Assembly: GCA_024643545.1 (NCBI GenBank)
Contig: JAHEMR010000005.1
Coordinates: forward strand, 357,675 to 421,674
Reading direction: 5' to 3'
From: Crocinitomicaceae bacterium
GTDB lineage: Bacteria; Bacteroidota; Bacteroidia; Flavobacteriales_D; Crocinitomicaceae
Length of the DNA: 64,000 nt
Positions 40,974 through 49,841 of the stretch are shown here, in pieces; the first letter of the stretch is position 1; the number at the start of each line of letters is the position of its first letter. Made by a program: the position numbers and the translations under genes. A model generated the notes under the pieces. It saw only the letters and a program-made list of their open reading frames with translations, searched no databases and was not told the origin of the DNA.

Positions 40974-41287
40974 ATCAATATCAAGTAGTCTTAGTCCAGA
41001 TAGATCCAACTATTGGAAGTGAGATTCAAAAAACGAGGCCTTGTGTCATCATTTCACCCAACGAAATGAATCTTCATTTACGTACGATTACTATTGCACC
41101 TTTAACCAAGACAAGTAAGAAATATCCCACTAGAATAAAAATTCAACACAACGATCAAATTGGATGGGTTGTCTTGGATCAAATTCAGACGATCGACAAA
41201 CTGCGCATTGTGCAGAAATTTGGAGTTTTATCTGGGAAAGAAATCAAATCGTGTAAGCAAGTGATCCGGGAAATTTTTGTGGATTGA
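40964..41287 (+). CDS. mazF: MazF-type endoribonuclease toxin
   Basis: 107 residues. PemK/MazF fold: YQVVLVQIDPTIGSEIQKTRPCVIISPNEMN, TITIAPLTKTSKKYPTRI and GWVVLDQIQTIDKLRI. Catalytic Arg (TRPC) and Thr (PLTKT) are present. Cuts RNA at short sequences that cannot be predicted here. Third toxin-antitoxin module of the window after hipBST and the PIN pair. Confidence 0.9.
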   Translation: MELNQYQVVLVQIDPTIGSEIQKTRPCVIISPNEMNLHLRTITIAPLTKTSKKYPTRIKIQHNDQIGWVVLDQIQTIDKLRIVQKFGVLSGKEIKSCKQVIREIFVD

Positions 41288-41328
41288 TTCTGATTTAACG
41301 GAATCTGTTAATTTTATTCTTTTTTGCT

Positions 41329-41487
41329 ATGTCCTTATTTCGAGCAATTTTATGCATTATTTTTCCGCCGTTATCCGTTGTTGATAAAGGTTGTGGTTCT
41401 TTTTTAATCGTTTTCTTTTTGACGTTAATGGGATGGATTCCTGGTGTAATAGCAAGTTTGATTATCTGTTCGAAAAAAGAATCTTGA
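41329..41487 (+). CDS. Pmp3/YqaE family small membrane peptide
   Basis: 52 residues, two hydrophobic helices: FRAILCIIFPPLSVVDKGCG and FFLTLMGWIPGVIASLIIC, with the family signature FPPL...GCG...L..LGWIPGVIA. Pmp3/YqaE proteins are stress-linked plasma-membrane proteolipids of unknown mechanism. Easily missed because of its size. 41 bases after mazF and 20 bases before the next membrane protein gene. Confidence 0.8.
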   Translation: MSLFRAILCIIFPPLSVVDKGCGSFLIVFFLTLMGWIPGVIASLIICSKKES

Positions 41488-41507
41488 ATTAGAAACTGCT
41501 ATAAAAG

Positions 41508-41969
41508 ATGAAAAAATTCTATTCTCAATTCAGACAATTATCATGGTTTACGAAAGCATCTATTTTAATTAGTTTATGTTTATTGATTCTCTCATTGAGT
41601 CAAGATGCTTTTTATATTGATCGCCATGAGAACCCAAAAGCTTATGCAGATAGTTCCTTTTTGTTTTTTCTAGGGTGGATGAGTTTCCTTGGAGGTGGAT
41701 TAATTCCATTTGTTATTTGGTTGGCGAATCCCCTATATTTCCTTGCCATCATTTACACTGTGCAACAACAAAAATTGGCTTTGCTTTTATCCCTAACCCC
41801 CATCATTTTGGCGTCTGTTTTTATGGTACTACCCACCATTCTGACGAGTGAGTCTGGTGCAACTTCGGAAATCACAGGCAGAGGCCTTGGATTTTACTTT
41901 TGGATTTCCTCGTTCATTGTTTTATTTTTTGGAGTTGTAATGAACCAAATACAAAAATCGAGAAAATGA
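41508..41969 (+). CDS. Hypothetical four-helix membrane protein
   Basis: 153 residues with hydrophobic segments at ~17-32, ~50-70, ~72-105 and ~128-147. No family recognised and no conserved charged motif stands out. Its stop overlaps the ATG of the DUF2200 gene (ATGA), so they are translated together. Function unknown. Confidence 0.6.
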   Translation: MKKFYSQFRQLSWFTKASILISLCLLILSLSQDAFYIDRHENPKAYADSSFLFFLGWMSFLGGGLIPFVIWLANPLYFLAIIYTVQQQKLALLLSLTPIILASVFMVLPTILTSESGATSEITGRGLGFYFWISSFIVLFFGVVMNQIQKSRK

Positions 41970-42328
41970 AAACCACACCTGAACATAATGAGAAGTTTGT
42001 GAAAATGACCTTCGCTTCAGTCTATCCGCATTACATCAATAAGGTCGAACGAAAAGGCAAAACAAAAGCCGAGTTGTTGCAGGTGATTGAATGGCTCACG
42101 GGATTTGATGAGGTTAAACTAAATGAACTTGTCGCAGAAAACGTGACATTTGAGATATTTTTCGAACGTGCAAATTTACATCCAAACGCGTCACTCATAA
42201 AAGGAAACATTTGTGGCTATCGTGTGGAAGAATTAGTGAATCCTTTGACGAGAAAAGTGCGTTACCTGGATAAATTGGTGGATGAATTAGCCAATGGAAA
42301 ATCCATGGTAAAAATCCTTCGAAAATAA
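41966..42328 (+). CDS. DUF2200 family protein
   Basis: 120 residues, soluble and helical. KMTFASVYPHYINKVERKGKTK, ELLQVIEWLTGFD, FFERANLHPNASLIKGNICGYRVEEL and RKVRYLDKLVDELANGKSM match the DUF2200 pattern, a widespread family without assigned function. Start at ATG 41966 overlapping the upstream stop; the frame is open further upstream but only across the membrane-protein gene. Confidence 0.85.
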   Translation: MKTTPEHNEKFVKMTFASVYPHYINKVERKGKTKAELLQVIEWLTGFDEVKLNELVAENVTFEIFFERANLHPNASLIKGNICGYRVEELVNPLTRKVRYLDKLVDELANGKSMVKILRK

Positions 42329-42334
42329 GAGAAT

Positions 42335-42961
42335 ATGAAAAGTGCATTCATCTTTAGCTGTCTTTTTTTAATGGTCAGTAGTTGTCAAACGGAACTGTTA
42401 AAAACGAAGAGAAAAGAACAAGTTTCTGAACAGCAAGGCCCCATCACCCGAACGATTAATGATTCAACTTTTAGTTATGAATTAGTCAATAAAAAGTGGA
42501 TAAACGTATCCATCATCAATTCTGCCGATCACTTTTCGATGCTCGTAAAACGATTTGGACAGAAAGACTCCATCGATTTCGATAAAGAACATATTTCAGC
42601 AAAAACACCGGAATTTGAATGGATGAATAATAAATTTATCTGTATAACGACTTGGTGGTCGGGTCCATTTTCATCTAGTTTGATTGTTCCGGTTAAACGA
42701 GTCACTGAACCGTTTAAATACTTCGTTAAAGGCATTTTAACTTCGGATAAAATTAGAAATCAAGTAGTTTATTCTGAACGTATTTTTGGCAAAGAAAAAA
42801 TTCAATTTGCAATCGAAAATTTAGAGACAAATAAGAAGCAATTTGTGGATTGGAAAATTCCTTCAAATCACTCTGAATTTCCATATTGTGACAGTCTCTG
42901 TTTAAAAAACAATAAGTTGATTATTTGGGATGGATTAAAGTCCACAGTATTTTCATTCTGA
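42335..42961 (+). CDS. Hypothetical lipoprotein
   Basis: 208 residues. Lipoprotein signal with lipobox VSSC (Cys-17). The mature protein is beta-rich (INDSTFSYELVNKKWINVSI, FICITTWWSGPFSSSLIVPV) with a late YCDSLCLKNNKL segment. No family assigned. It begins six bases after DUF2200, probably the same transcript. Confidence 0.6.
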   Translation: MKSAFIFSCLFLMVSSCQTELLKTKRKEQVSEQQGPITRTINDSTFSYELVNKKWINVSIINSADHFSMLVKRFGQKDSIDFDKEHISAKTPEFEWMNNKFICITTWWSGPFSSSLIVPVKRVTEPFKYFVKGILTSDKIRNQVVYSERIFGKEKIQFAIENLETNKKQFVDWKIPSNHSEFPYCDSLCLKNNKLIIWDGLKSTVFSF

Positions 42962-43051
42962 TGTGATTCATAAATTGGATTTCTTTCAAGGGTCGATTTA
43001 ATAGATGAACCTTTCATTGTTCGCTATCGTTTATCCTTGCTCATAAAATTG

Positions 43052-43059
43052 TACCTTTG
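43052..43059 (+). promoter_or_regulatory. -7 promoter element of the yjdM gene
   Basis: TACCTTTG, 17 bases before ATG 43077. No good -33 partner at 17-20 bases. Confidence 0.4.
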
Positions 43060-43076
43060 TCTCAAATTATTGAACT

Positions 43077-43421
43077 ATGTCAGAAGAATTAAAAGAATGT
43101 CCATCATGTGAATCACCTTATGGATATGCAACTGGAGAAAATCAATTTACTTGTCCAGAATGTTCATTTGAATGGACGATTGAAGAAACTCCCGAAACTT
43201 CTGATGAGTTGGTGGTCCTCGATTCAAATGGCGCAGTTTTACAAAATGGCGATTCAGTTGTCGTAATAAAAGACTTACCCGTTAAAGGCATGCCGAAACC
43301 AGTGAAAGCCGGAACGAAGGTGAAAAACATCCGTTTAACGTTTGGTGACCACAACATCGATTGTAAAATTGAAGGATTCGGTGCTATGGGTTTAAAATCC
43401 GAGTTTGTAAAAAAAGCATAA
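43077..43421 (+). CDS. yjdM: YjdM/PhnA family zinc-ribbon protein
   Basis: 114 residues. N-terminal zinc ribbon [16 protein letters not shown] with [10 protein letters not shown] (two CxxC), then the PhnA-type beta domain [31 protein letters not shown] and [22 protein letters not shown]. Despite the old PhnA name, no phosphonate pathway gene is near; the function is unclear. Precedes the photolyase cluster. Confidence 0.92.
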   Translation: MSEELKECPSCESPYGYATGENQFTCPECSFEWTIEETPETSDELVVLDSNGAVLQNGDSVVVIKDLPVKGMPKPVKAGTKVKNIRLTFGDHNIDCKIEGFGAMGLKSEFVKKA

Positions 43422-43499
43422 ACACCTTTTTTTCTACCAATATTTTCTTGGAATAAAGGAAACAATTGATTGTCTTTCTGTGTTATGCATGTGTATATG

Positions 43500-43784
43500 A
43501 TGAACACAGAAGAACTCAATCAAGTCGATATCGATCGCATCATCGAAATGGCATGGGAAGACCGTACACCATTTGAAGCGATTTTTGCTCAATTTGGACA
43601 AACGGAAACTCAGGTAATTGCCCTGATGCGCAAGGAATTGAAACGTTCAAGCTTTATTCTTTGGCGCGACCGTGTAAATAGTGGCGTGAGTATAAAGCAT
43701 GCAAAAAAACGCAATCCAGAGATTACTCGCTTTAGATGTTCTCGTCAAACGACTATTTCGATGAACAAAATAAGTAAGCGCTAA
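43500..43784 (+). CDS. DUF2805 (TIGR03643) family protein
   Basis: 94 residues: VDIDRIIEMAWEDRTPFEAI, FGQTETQVIALMRKELKRSS, FILWRDRVNSGVSIKHAKKR and the basic C-terminus. A short HTH-like basic protein; this family is, from memory, commonly found beside photolyase/cryptochrome and DUF2256 genes. Start ATG 43500 (or 43497). The next gene begins immediately after its stop, so it heads the photolyase operon. Confidence 0.85.
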   Translation: MNTEELNQVDIDRIIEMAWEDRTPFEAIFAQFGQTETQVIALMRKELKRSSFILWRDRVNSGVSIKHAKKRNPEITRFRCSRQTTISMNKISKR

Positions 43785-44894
43785 ATGCATTTCCCAACGA
43801 AATACGACGAAATTCTAGCGAGAATTCAGCAGGTAGATCCGATCATCTATGGTGAAACACGCAATTTTTTGAATGGCGCTGTAACCTATCTTTCCCCATA
43901 TATCGCAAGAGGCGTAATTAGTACAAAGATGGTCCTGGAGATCATTCTTGCTAAAGGCTATCATCTTTCAGAAATCGAAAGTTTTGTCAAAGAATTGGCT
44001 TGGAGGGATTACTTTCAGCGTTTAGGACAAGTTCGTAACTTGGAGCAAGAGGTCAAATTTCCCCAAACAGAAGTGGAGAATCATGAGATTCCATTGGCTG
44101 CAGTGAATGCACAAACAGGGATTCATGCCATAGATCAAGCGATTGAACATTTATACACGCATGGTTACATGCACAATCACTTGCGTATGTATACAGCCGC
44201 ACTCGTAACGAATATTGCTAAATCACATTGGCTGTTGCCTTCAAAATGGATGTATTATCATCTTTTAGATGGGGATTTCGCAAGCAATCGCTGCAGTTGG
44301 CAATGGGTTTGCGGCGCTAATAGCAATAAGCAATATGTAGCGAATCAGGAGAACATCAATCGCTTCGCAGGCACGCAACAGCACGCCACTTTTCTCGATA
44401 GGCCTTATGATGCGTTACCGCCCAAAAAAGTTCCGACGGAGCTCATTGAAACGACGGATCTTATGCTCGAAACAGAGTTGCCAATTATGGAAAATATTCA
44501 GCTCGATCCTCAGCTACCAACATTTGTATACACCTATTACAACCTTGATCCAATATGGCACAGAGAGGAAGCTGGAAACCGAGTATTATTGCTCGACCCT
44601 ACCTTTTTTAAAGAACACCCGGTTAGTTCGAAGGTTCTAAATTTTGCTTTGGAACTTGCAAAGAACATCGAAAACCTCCAACTTTTCACAGGGTCCTTTT
44701 CAGAGCTTAAAGAGACTTTCTCCTTAAGTGAAATGTATTTTAAAGAGCATCCATTGAATCAGGGTTATTCGGGAATAGAAGAATCCCGCGATTGGATATC
44801 TACTGAAGTTACTGGATACTTTCCATCTTTCTTTGCCTATTGGAAACAGGTAAATAAAGAACTCACCCAAAAGCAAGTCCTACATGATCATTGA
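43785..44894 (+). CDS. Photolyase-superfamily FAD-binding protein with apparently permuted domains
   Basis: 369 residues. Residues ~15-205 are the helical FAD-binding/catalytic domain of photolyases: TYLSPYIARGVIST, FVKELAWRDYFQRL, GIHAIDQAIEHLYTHGYMHN, and HLLDGDFASNRCSWQWVCG. A canonical protein has the alpha/beta antenna domain before this; here nothing precedes it, and an alpha/beta-like segment follows (~240-320: VLLLDPTFFKEHPVSSKVL and ENLQLFTGSFSEL). Activity unknown: DNA repair or photosensing. Overlaps the flavin reductase gene by 11 bases. Confidence 0.8.
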   Translation: MHFPTKYDEILARIQQVDPIIYGETRNFLNGAVTYLSPYIARGVISTKMVLEIILAKGYHLSEIESFVKELAWRDYFQRLGQVRNLEQEVKFPQTEVENHEIPLAAVNAQTGIHAIDQAIEHLYTHGYMHNHLRMYTAALVTNIAKSHWLLPSKWMYYHLLDGDFASNRCSWQWVCGANSNKQYVANQENINRFAGTQQHATFLDRPYDALPPKKVPTELIETTDLMLETELPIMENIQLDPQLPTFVYTYYNLDPIWHREEAGNRVLLLDPTFFKEHPVSSKVLNFALELAKNIENLQLFTGSFSELKETFSLSEMYFKEHPLNQGYSGIEESRDWISTEVTGYFPSFFAYWKQVNKELTQKQVLHDH

Positions 44895-45513
44895 TGCTAC
44901 ACAATTAAGTCAATTTGAAAGTCGTTACAGAGCGACCTTGATCAATTCTTTGGCAGGAATCAAGCAAGCGTTTTTGATTGGAACAAAATCCACAGCTGGA
45001 CATTCGAATTTGGCGATCTTCAATTCACTGATTCACATTGGAGCGAATCCACCTTTGTGGGGCTTCCTTTGTCGACCAGATACTGTTCAACGTGATACCT
45101 TGCGCAATATCCTCGAAACGGGTCAATACACTTTTAATTTCATTCATCAAGAGGACACCGAGAAAGCACACCAGACTTCCGCTAAGTTTTCAAGTGAAAT
45201 TTCTGAATTCGATGCCTGTGGACTAACAGAAGAATACTTAAATGAATTCCCTGTGCCATTTGTTTCTGAAAGTCCAATTAAAATTGGAATGAAATTCGAA
45301 GAAAAAATGGATATTTCCATCAACGGAACCATTCTGATTATTGGAAGCATCCAATTCATAGAGCTTGATGAACAATTTTTATCCCTAGATGGATTCGTGG
45401 ATTTGGCCAAGGCACAGACCTTAACATGTGCGGGTTTAGATGCTTACTTTGAAAATACACTCATGCAACGTTTGTCTTATGCTAAACCTGAAAAATGGCC
45501 GAGCAAATTGTAG
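44884..45513 (+). CDS. Flavin reductase / FMN-binding split-barrel protein
   Basis: 209 residues. FMN-binding elements: [56 protein letters not shown] (in pieces), then [22 protein letters not shown]. Similar to the flavin_reduct family (HpaC/DIM6-like). Between two photolyase-type genes it may supply reduced flavin, since photolyases need FADH-; that is inference. Overlaps its neighbours by 11 and 19 bases. Confidence 0.85.
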   Translation: MIIDATQLSQFESRYRATLINSLAGIKQAFLIGTKSTAGHSNLAIFNSLIHIGANPPLWGFLCRPDTVQRDTLRNILETGQYTFNFIHQEDTEKAHQTSAKFSSEISEFDACGLTEEYLNEFPVPFVSESPIKIGMKFEEKMDISINGTILIIGSIQFIELDEQFLSLDGFVDLAKAQTLTCAGLDAYFENTLMQRLSYAKPEKWPSKL

Positions 45514-46976
45514 ATAAACCCGAAATTGTCATTGTATGGTTCAAACGTGATTTGCGTTTTACGGATCACGAAGCGTTGTATCAAGCACAAAAACAGTCTT
45601 TGCCAATTCTATTAGTGTATTGCTTTGAGCCATCGGTTATGCGATACCATGATAGCGATGTTCGACATTGGCGCTTTGTTTATCAGTCTTTGCAGGAAAT
45701 GAATGAGAAACTTCAGGAATTGGATGCGCGGCTTTACCTTTTCCATTCGGAAGTACTCCCTGTGTTCAGTGAATTGCAAAAACAATACACCATCCGCACG
45801 GTTTTTTCGCATCAAGAGGTTGGAAATAAGTTGACCTTCGACCGCGACAAAGCTGTTCAAGTTTTCTGTCGTGATCAGGACATCACGTGGAACGAGTATA
45901 CACACAATGCTGTTCAGCGCGGTGGAAACACTCGTTTGGACTGGGAAAAAAGATGGAAGTCAATCATGACCCAGCAACCCTTTCTTGTCTCTGAAACGGA
46001 TTGGAATATCCTGTCATTGGATCCTGAAACCTACCTCAAACTGAAAGGTGAAGAACTACCTACTGAAATCACCACCAATCATCCCAGTTTTCAACCCGGG
46101 GGAGAGTCCTATGCTTGGAAATACTTAGATAGTTTTTTGAAAAAACGAGGGGTCAATTATGCCAATCACATCTCAAAACCGGCATTGAGTAGAAAGAGTT
46201 GTAGCCGAATTTCTCCTTATTTAAGTTATGGGAATATCAGTATGCGCATGGTGTATCAGTATACGATGCAACAGTATAAAACTTCGACGCATAAACGTGC
46301 ATTGACACAGTTCATCTCTCGACTTCATTGGCACTGTCACTTTATTCAAAAGTTTGAAGATGAATGCCGCATCGAATTTGAACCGTTTAATCGGGCTTAC
46401 TTAGGAAAGGAGAATAAGACAAATGAAACATTTATGGATGCTTGGCACTCAGCAAAAACAGGTATTCCTTTGGTTGACGCTTGTCTGCGCTGTTTGATGG
46501 AAACTGGTTACATCAATTTTCGGATGCGCGCCATGTTGGTTTCATTCTATGTCTTTAACCTTGGTCAAGATTGGCGTGAATTGCACTTTTTGGCGCGCAT
46601 GTTTTTGGATTATGAACCTGGAATCCATTACCCGCAAATTCAGATGCAAGCCGGATTGACCGGAATGAACATTATTCGCATTTATAATCCCATTAAAAAC
46701 TCAAAGAAGCATGATCCCGACGGAGTTTTCATTCGAACATGGGTACCTGAACTTGCTGAAATCCCTGTTGAATTTATCCATGAACCATGGCTATTGAGTG
46801 AGATGGAACAAACGCTTTATTCGTTTCGAATCGGAATTGATTATCCGTTGCCAATTGTCAATTTAGAAGAAACACAACGCGCATCTAGCGAGGAAGTTTG
46901 GTCGTTCCGTAAGGAATTAGCCGTTAAGAATGACGCAAAACGCATTTTGAAGAAACACGTCAATCCACGAAAATGA
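45495..46976 (+). CDS. phrB: Deoxyribodipyrimidine photolyase / cryptochrome
   Basis: 493 residues. N-terminal Rossmann antenna domain: [33 protein letters not shown] domain: [68 protein letters not shown] and [35 protein letters not shown] is the end of the FAD site. The sequence looks like the bacterial cryptochrome-like (CryP-type) branch; CPD or (6-4) specificity cannot be told. Overlaps the flavin reductase gene by 19 bases and is followed by DUF2256 (ATGA). Confidence 0.9.
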   Translation: MAEQIVDKPEIVIVWFKRDLRFTDHEALYQAQKQSLPILLVYCFEPSVMRYHDSDVRHWRFVYQSLQEMNEKLQELDARLYLFHSEVLPVFSELQKQYTIRTVFSHQEVGNKLTFDRDKAVQVFCRDQDITWNEYTHNAVQRGGNTRLDWEKRWKSIMTQQPFLVSETDWNILSLDPETYLKLKGEELPTEITTNHPSFQPGGESYAWKYLDSFLKKRGVNYANHISKPALSRKSCSRISPYLSYGNISMRMVYQYTMQQYKTSTHKRALTQFISRLHWHCHFIQKFEDECRIEFEPFNRAYLGKENKTNETFMDAWHSAKTGIPLVDACLRCLMETGYINFRMRAMLVSFYVFNLGQDWRELHFLARMFLDYEPGIHYPQIQMQAGLTGMNIIRIYNPIKNSKKHDPDGVFIRTWVPELAEIPVEFIHEPWLLSEMEQTLYSFRIGIDYPLPIVNLEETQRASSEEVWSFRKELAVKNDAKRILKKHVNPRK

Positions 46977-47119
46977 AACAGCGAAAAAAGGGTGATTTAC
47001 CGCAAAAAATCTGTGTGAATTGCCAACGTCCATTTACTTGGAGGAAAAAATGGGAAAAAGTCTGGGACGAAGTAAAATATTGCAGCGATCGCTGTCGAAC
47101 AACTAAAAATCACGCATGA
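46973..47119 (+). CDS. DUF2256 zinc-finger peptide
   Basis: 48 residues: [22 protein letters not shown] followed by KYCSDRC gives a C-x2-C...C-x3-C zinc site (cut here for length), the DUF2256 signature. DUF2256 genes are typical neighbours of photolyase/cryptochrome genes. Start and stop overlap the flanking photolyase genes by four bases each (ATGA), so translation is fully coupled. Role unknown; perhaps a DNA- or partner-binding factor. Confidence 0.88.
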   Translation: MKQRKKGDLPQKICVNCQRPFTWRKKWEKVWDEVKYCSDRCRTTKNHA

Positions 47120-48597
47120 ACATAGGACTCATTTTTCCGCATCAATTGTTTGAATTAAATCCATTGCTATCGGATTGTGATTTATTCTATCTGGTCGAAG
47201 AACAGTTGTATTTTCGTCAATACCCTTTTCACAAGCGTAAAATCGCTTTCCACAGAAGCTCCATGAAGCACTATGAAACGTGGTTGTTAGCGCTAGGAAA
47301 AAAAGTACAATACATTTCAAGTACGGAAGAAATTTCAGATATACGACTCTTAATTCCGCGGTTAAAATCCATGGGAATTTCAACTATTTCATACATCGAC
47401 ACTACGGATTTCTTGTTAGAAAAACGCATCGTACAAGGGTGTCAAACCAAAGGAATCACTACAACGAAATTAGCGAGTCCGATGTTCTTGAATGACCTTG
47501 AGTCATTAACGTCGAAATATGGTTCAAAGAAGAAATTATTTCAAGCGGAATTTTACAAACAACAGCGGATTCAACGCGGTATTTTGGTGGATGAGAATCA
47601 GCAGCCTACCGGTGGAAAATGGTCCTTCGATGAGGAAAATCGTTCGAAATTTCCCAAGAAAGGGATTGTTCCGGAATTGAATTCCCCACGATTAGATGAA
47701 TACGACCTTGAAGCCATTTCCTATACAGAAAGTAATTTCCATTCAAATCCGGGAAAATGTGAAGGAAGGATTCATTATCCGACGACATTTCAAGGTGCAA
47801 AAAATTGGTTACAGCGCTTTTTTGAGGAACGTTTTTCTGACTTTGGCACCTACGAGGATGCCATCGTGAAGGATGAATTGGTTTTACATCACAGCGTATT
47901 GACACCAATGTTAAACGTTGGACTTTTGACTCCTCAGTTTGTCTTAGATGAAGCCTTGGATCTTGCTTCCAAGAATAACATTCCTATGAATTCATTGGAA
48001 GGATTTATACGTCAAATCATGGGATGGAGAGAATTCATTCGCATGGTCTATGAACTAAAAGGTGTAGAGGAACGCACACGAAATTATTGGGGATTTACAC
48101 GGAAGATTCCGGCGTCATTTTGGAATGGAACAACAGGAATCCCACCGATTGACGATACGATTCAAAAAATTCTTGAAACCGGTTATTGCCACCACATTGA
48201 GCGCTTAATGGTTCTCGGGAATTTCATGTTGTTATGTGAATTTGATCCCGATGAGGTCTATGAGTGGTTCATGGTTTTCTTTGTTGATGCGTACGATTGG
48301 GTGATGGTTCCAAATGTCTACGGCATGACTCAATTCGCCGACGGAGGAATGATGTCCACCAAACCCTACATCAGCGGCAGCAATTATTTAATGAAAATGG
48401 GTAATTTCGAAAAAGGAGCTTGGCAAGCCACTTGGGATGGACTTTTTTGGCATTTCATGGACAAACAACGAAACTTCTTTTTGTCGAATCCGCGTTTGGG
48501 AATGTTAATCCATACTTTTGATAAAATGCCTGTGGAAAAACGTGATCTCCATTTGACCAACGCACAAAACTATTTTGCATCCTTGGATGTTTTATAA
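47116..48597 (+). CDS. FeS-BCP/CryB-type photolyase-related protein lacking Fe-S ligands
   Basis: 493 residues of the deoxyribodipyrimidine-photolyase-related family. N-terminal domain: [35 protein letters not shown] domain: [59 protein letters not shown] and [19 protein letters not shown]. Family members carry a 4Fe-4S cluster with Cys in YCxxC and CPFN near the C-terminus; here the region (~430-441) reads [12 protein letters not shown], with those Cys absent. Relatives repair (6-4) photoproducts. Last photolyase of the operon. Confidence 0.88.
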   Translation: MNIGLIFPHQLFELNPLLSDCDLFYLVEEQLYFRQYPFHKRKIAFHRSSMKHYETWLLALGKKVQYISSTEEISDIRLLIPRLKSMGISTISYIDTTDFLLEKRIVQGCQTKGITTTKLASPMFLNDLESLTSKYGSKKKLFQAEFYKQQRIQRGILVDENQQPTGGKWSFDEENRSKFPKKGIVPELNSPRLDEYDLEAISYTESNFHSNPGKCEGRIHYPTTFQGAKNWLQRFFEERFSDFGTYEDAIVKDELVLHHSVLTPMLNVGLLTPQFVLDEALDLASKNNIPMNSLEGFIRQIMGWREFIRMVYELKGVEERTRNYWGFTRKIPASFWNGTTGIPPIDDTIQKILETGYCHHIERLMVLGNFMLLCEFDPDEVYEWFMVFFVDAYDWVMVPNVYGMTQFADGGMMSTKPYISGSNYLMKMGNFEKGAWQATWDGLFWHFMDKQRNFFLSNPRLGMLIHTFDKMPVEKRDLHLTNAQNYFASLDVL

Positions 48598-48602
48598 ACT
48601 GA

Positions 48603-49091
48603 ATGAACATGAAAACACAAGAGCGCATCAACGAACTTATCGAATCATTGGAGCTTCTTCCTCATCCCGAGGGCGGATTTTATAAAGAAACCTATCGAAG
48701 TTTCGAAACCATAGACGGTGAACAATCTTTGATGACATCAATATTGTTTTTACTTACTTCCGATAACGCTTCTAATTTTCACCGCATTCAAAGTGATGAA
48801 CATTGGTATTTTCATGAAGGAAGTCCGTTGACAGTACATGTGATTGGTGATAATGGTCACGAAAAGCGCATGTTGGGACTTGATTTCGCTAAGGGTCAAC
48901 AACCTTATCAATTGGTGCATAAACAAGAAATATTTGGAAGTGAAGTGCATGAACCGAGTGGTTATGCCTTGGTTTCCTGTGCCGTTGCACCGGGATTTAT
49001 GTTCCGTGATTTCGAATTGTTTAGCCGCGAAGCGTTGATGGAAATGTATCCGCAACATGAAGAAATAATATGTCGCTTGACGGCTCAGTAA
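48603..49091 (+). CDS. Cupin DUF985 family protein
   Basis: 162 residues. Cupin_5 pattern: LLPHPEGGFYKETYRS, SILFLLTSDNASNFHRIQSDEHWYFHEGSPL and GYALVSCAVAPGFMFRDFELFSREAL. His and Glu of a possible metal site are in HRIQSDEHWYFHEG. Function unknown. Six bases after the photolyase gene, so likely on the same transcript. Start ATG 48603 or 48609. Confidence 0.88.
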   Translation: MNMKTQERINELIESLELLPHPEGGFYKETYRSFETIDGEQSLMTSILFLLTSDNASNFHRIQSDEHWYFHEGSPLTVHVIGDNGHEKRMLGLDFAKGQQPYQLVHKQEIFGSEVHEPSGYALVSCAVAPGFMFRDFELFSREALMEMYPQHEEIICRLTAQ

Positions 49092-49121
49092 AGTATTAAA
49101 TCATCTATTAAATAAAGAAAA

Positions 49122-49841
49122 ATGAATCTATCTCACAACAAAATACTCATCACTGGAGGAGCAAGTGGCATCGGACTTGGATTGACCGAGCGATTTTTGG
49201 CAGAAAATAACCAAGTGATTATCTGTGGCCGACGTGCCGAATTACTTGATGAGGTTCGCGCGAAACACCCATCGGTCATCACGCGTGTCTGTGATTTATC
49301 TATTGAAGCTGAACGCGAAGAACTAGCTGCATGGATTTCTTCGGAGCATCCGGATTTAACAGTGCTAGTAAATAATGCAGGTATTCAACAATGGATGAAT
49401 CCTTCAGATGAAAATTTCTACGAAAGAGCGATGTTGGAAATGAACATTAACAACATGGCCCCGATTCATTTGACGCATTTGTTAATGAAATTGCCTTCAT
49501 TAAAGACCATTATGAATGTCACTTCTGGATTGGCATTTGTTCAATTAACGGCAGTTCCAGTCTATTGTGCAACAAAAGCATTTTTTCATTCGTTCACCCT
49601 TTCATTGCGACATTTATTGAAAGGTAAAGTGGAGGTAATCGAAATTATTCCACCGGCCTTGAATACGGATTTAGGCGGTGTTGGTCTACATGATGAACAT
49701 CCACCTGTCAGTGCGTTTATTGAATCCATTTTTAGTCAATTAGAAGAAGGCAAGGACACCCTCACTTTTGGATTTAGTGCTGCATTAGCAAATGCTGGTC
49801 CGGAGGTGATTAAAGGAACCTTTGATCGGATGAATCCTTAA
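49122..49841 (+). CDS. Short-chain dehydrogenase/reductase
   Basis: 239 residues, classical SDR: ILITGGASGIGLGLTERFL (TGxxxGxG), CDLS, VNNAGIQ, MNVTSGL with the catalytic Ser and VYCATKAF with the Tyr-x3-Lys pair. Resembles DltE-like oxidoreductases of unknown substrate. Thirty bases after the cupin gene, end of the forward run. Converges on cysQ with a 4-base overlap. Confidence 0.88.
   Translation: MNLSHNKILITGGASGIGLGLTERFLAENNQVIICGRRAELLDEVRAKHPSVITRVCDLSIEAEREELAAWISSEHPDLTVLVNNAGIQQWMNPSDENFYERAMLEMNINNMAPIHLTHLLMKLPSLKTIMNVTSGLAFVQLTAVPVYCATKAFFHSFTLSLRHLLKGKVEVIEIIPPALNTDLGGVGLHDEHPPVSAFIESIFSQLEEGKDTLTFGFSAALANAGPEVIKGTFDRMNP

Noticed and set aside
41900..41965. Longer DUF2200 start at 41900
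   Set aside because: The added residues read the membrane-protein gene out of frame; the ATGA overlap at 41966 is the natural start.
44884..45513. Programmed frameshift or gene fusion linking the flavin reductase and photolyase genes
   Set aside because: The 19-base overlap is ordinary translational coupling; both proteins are complete.
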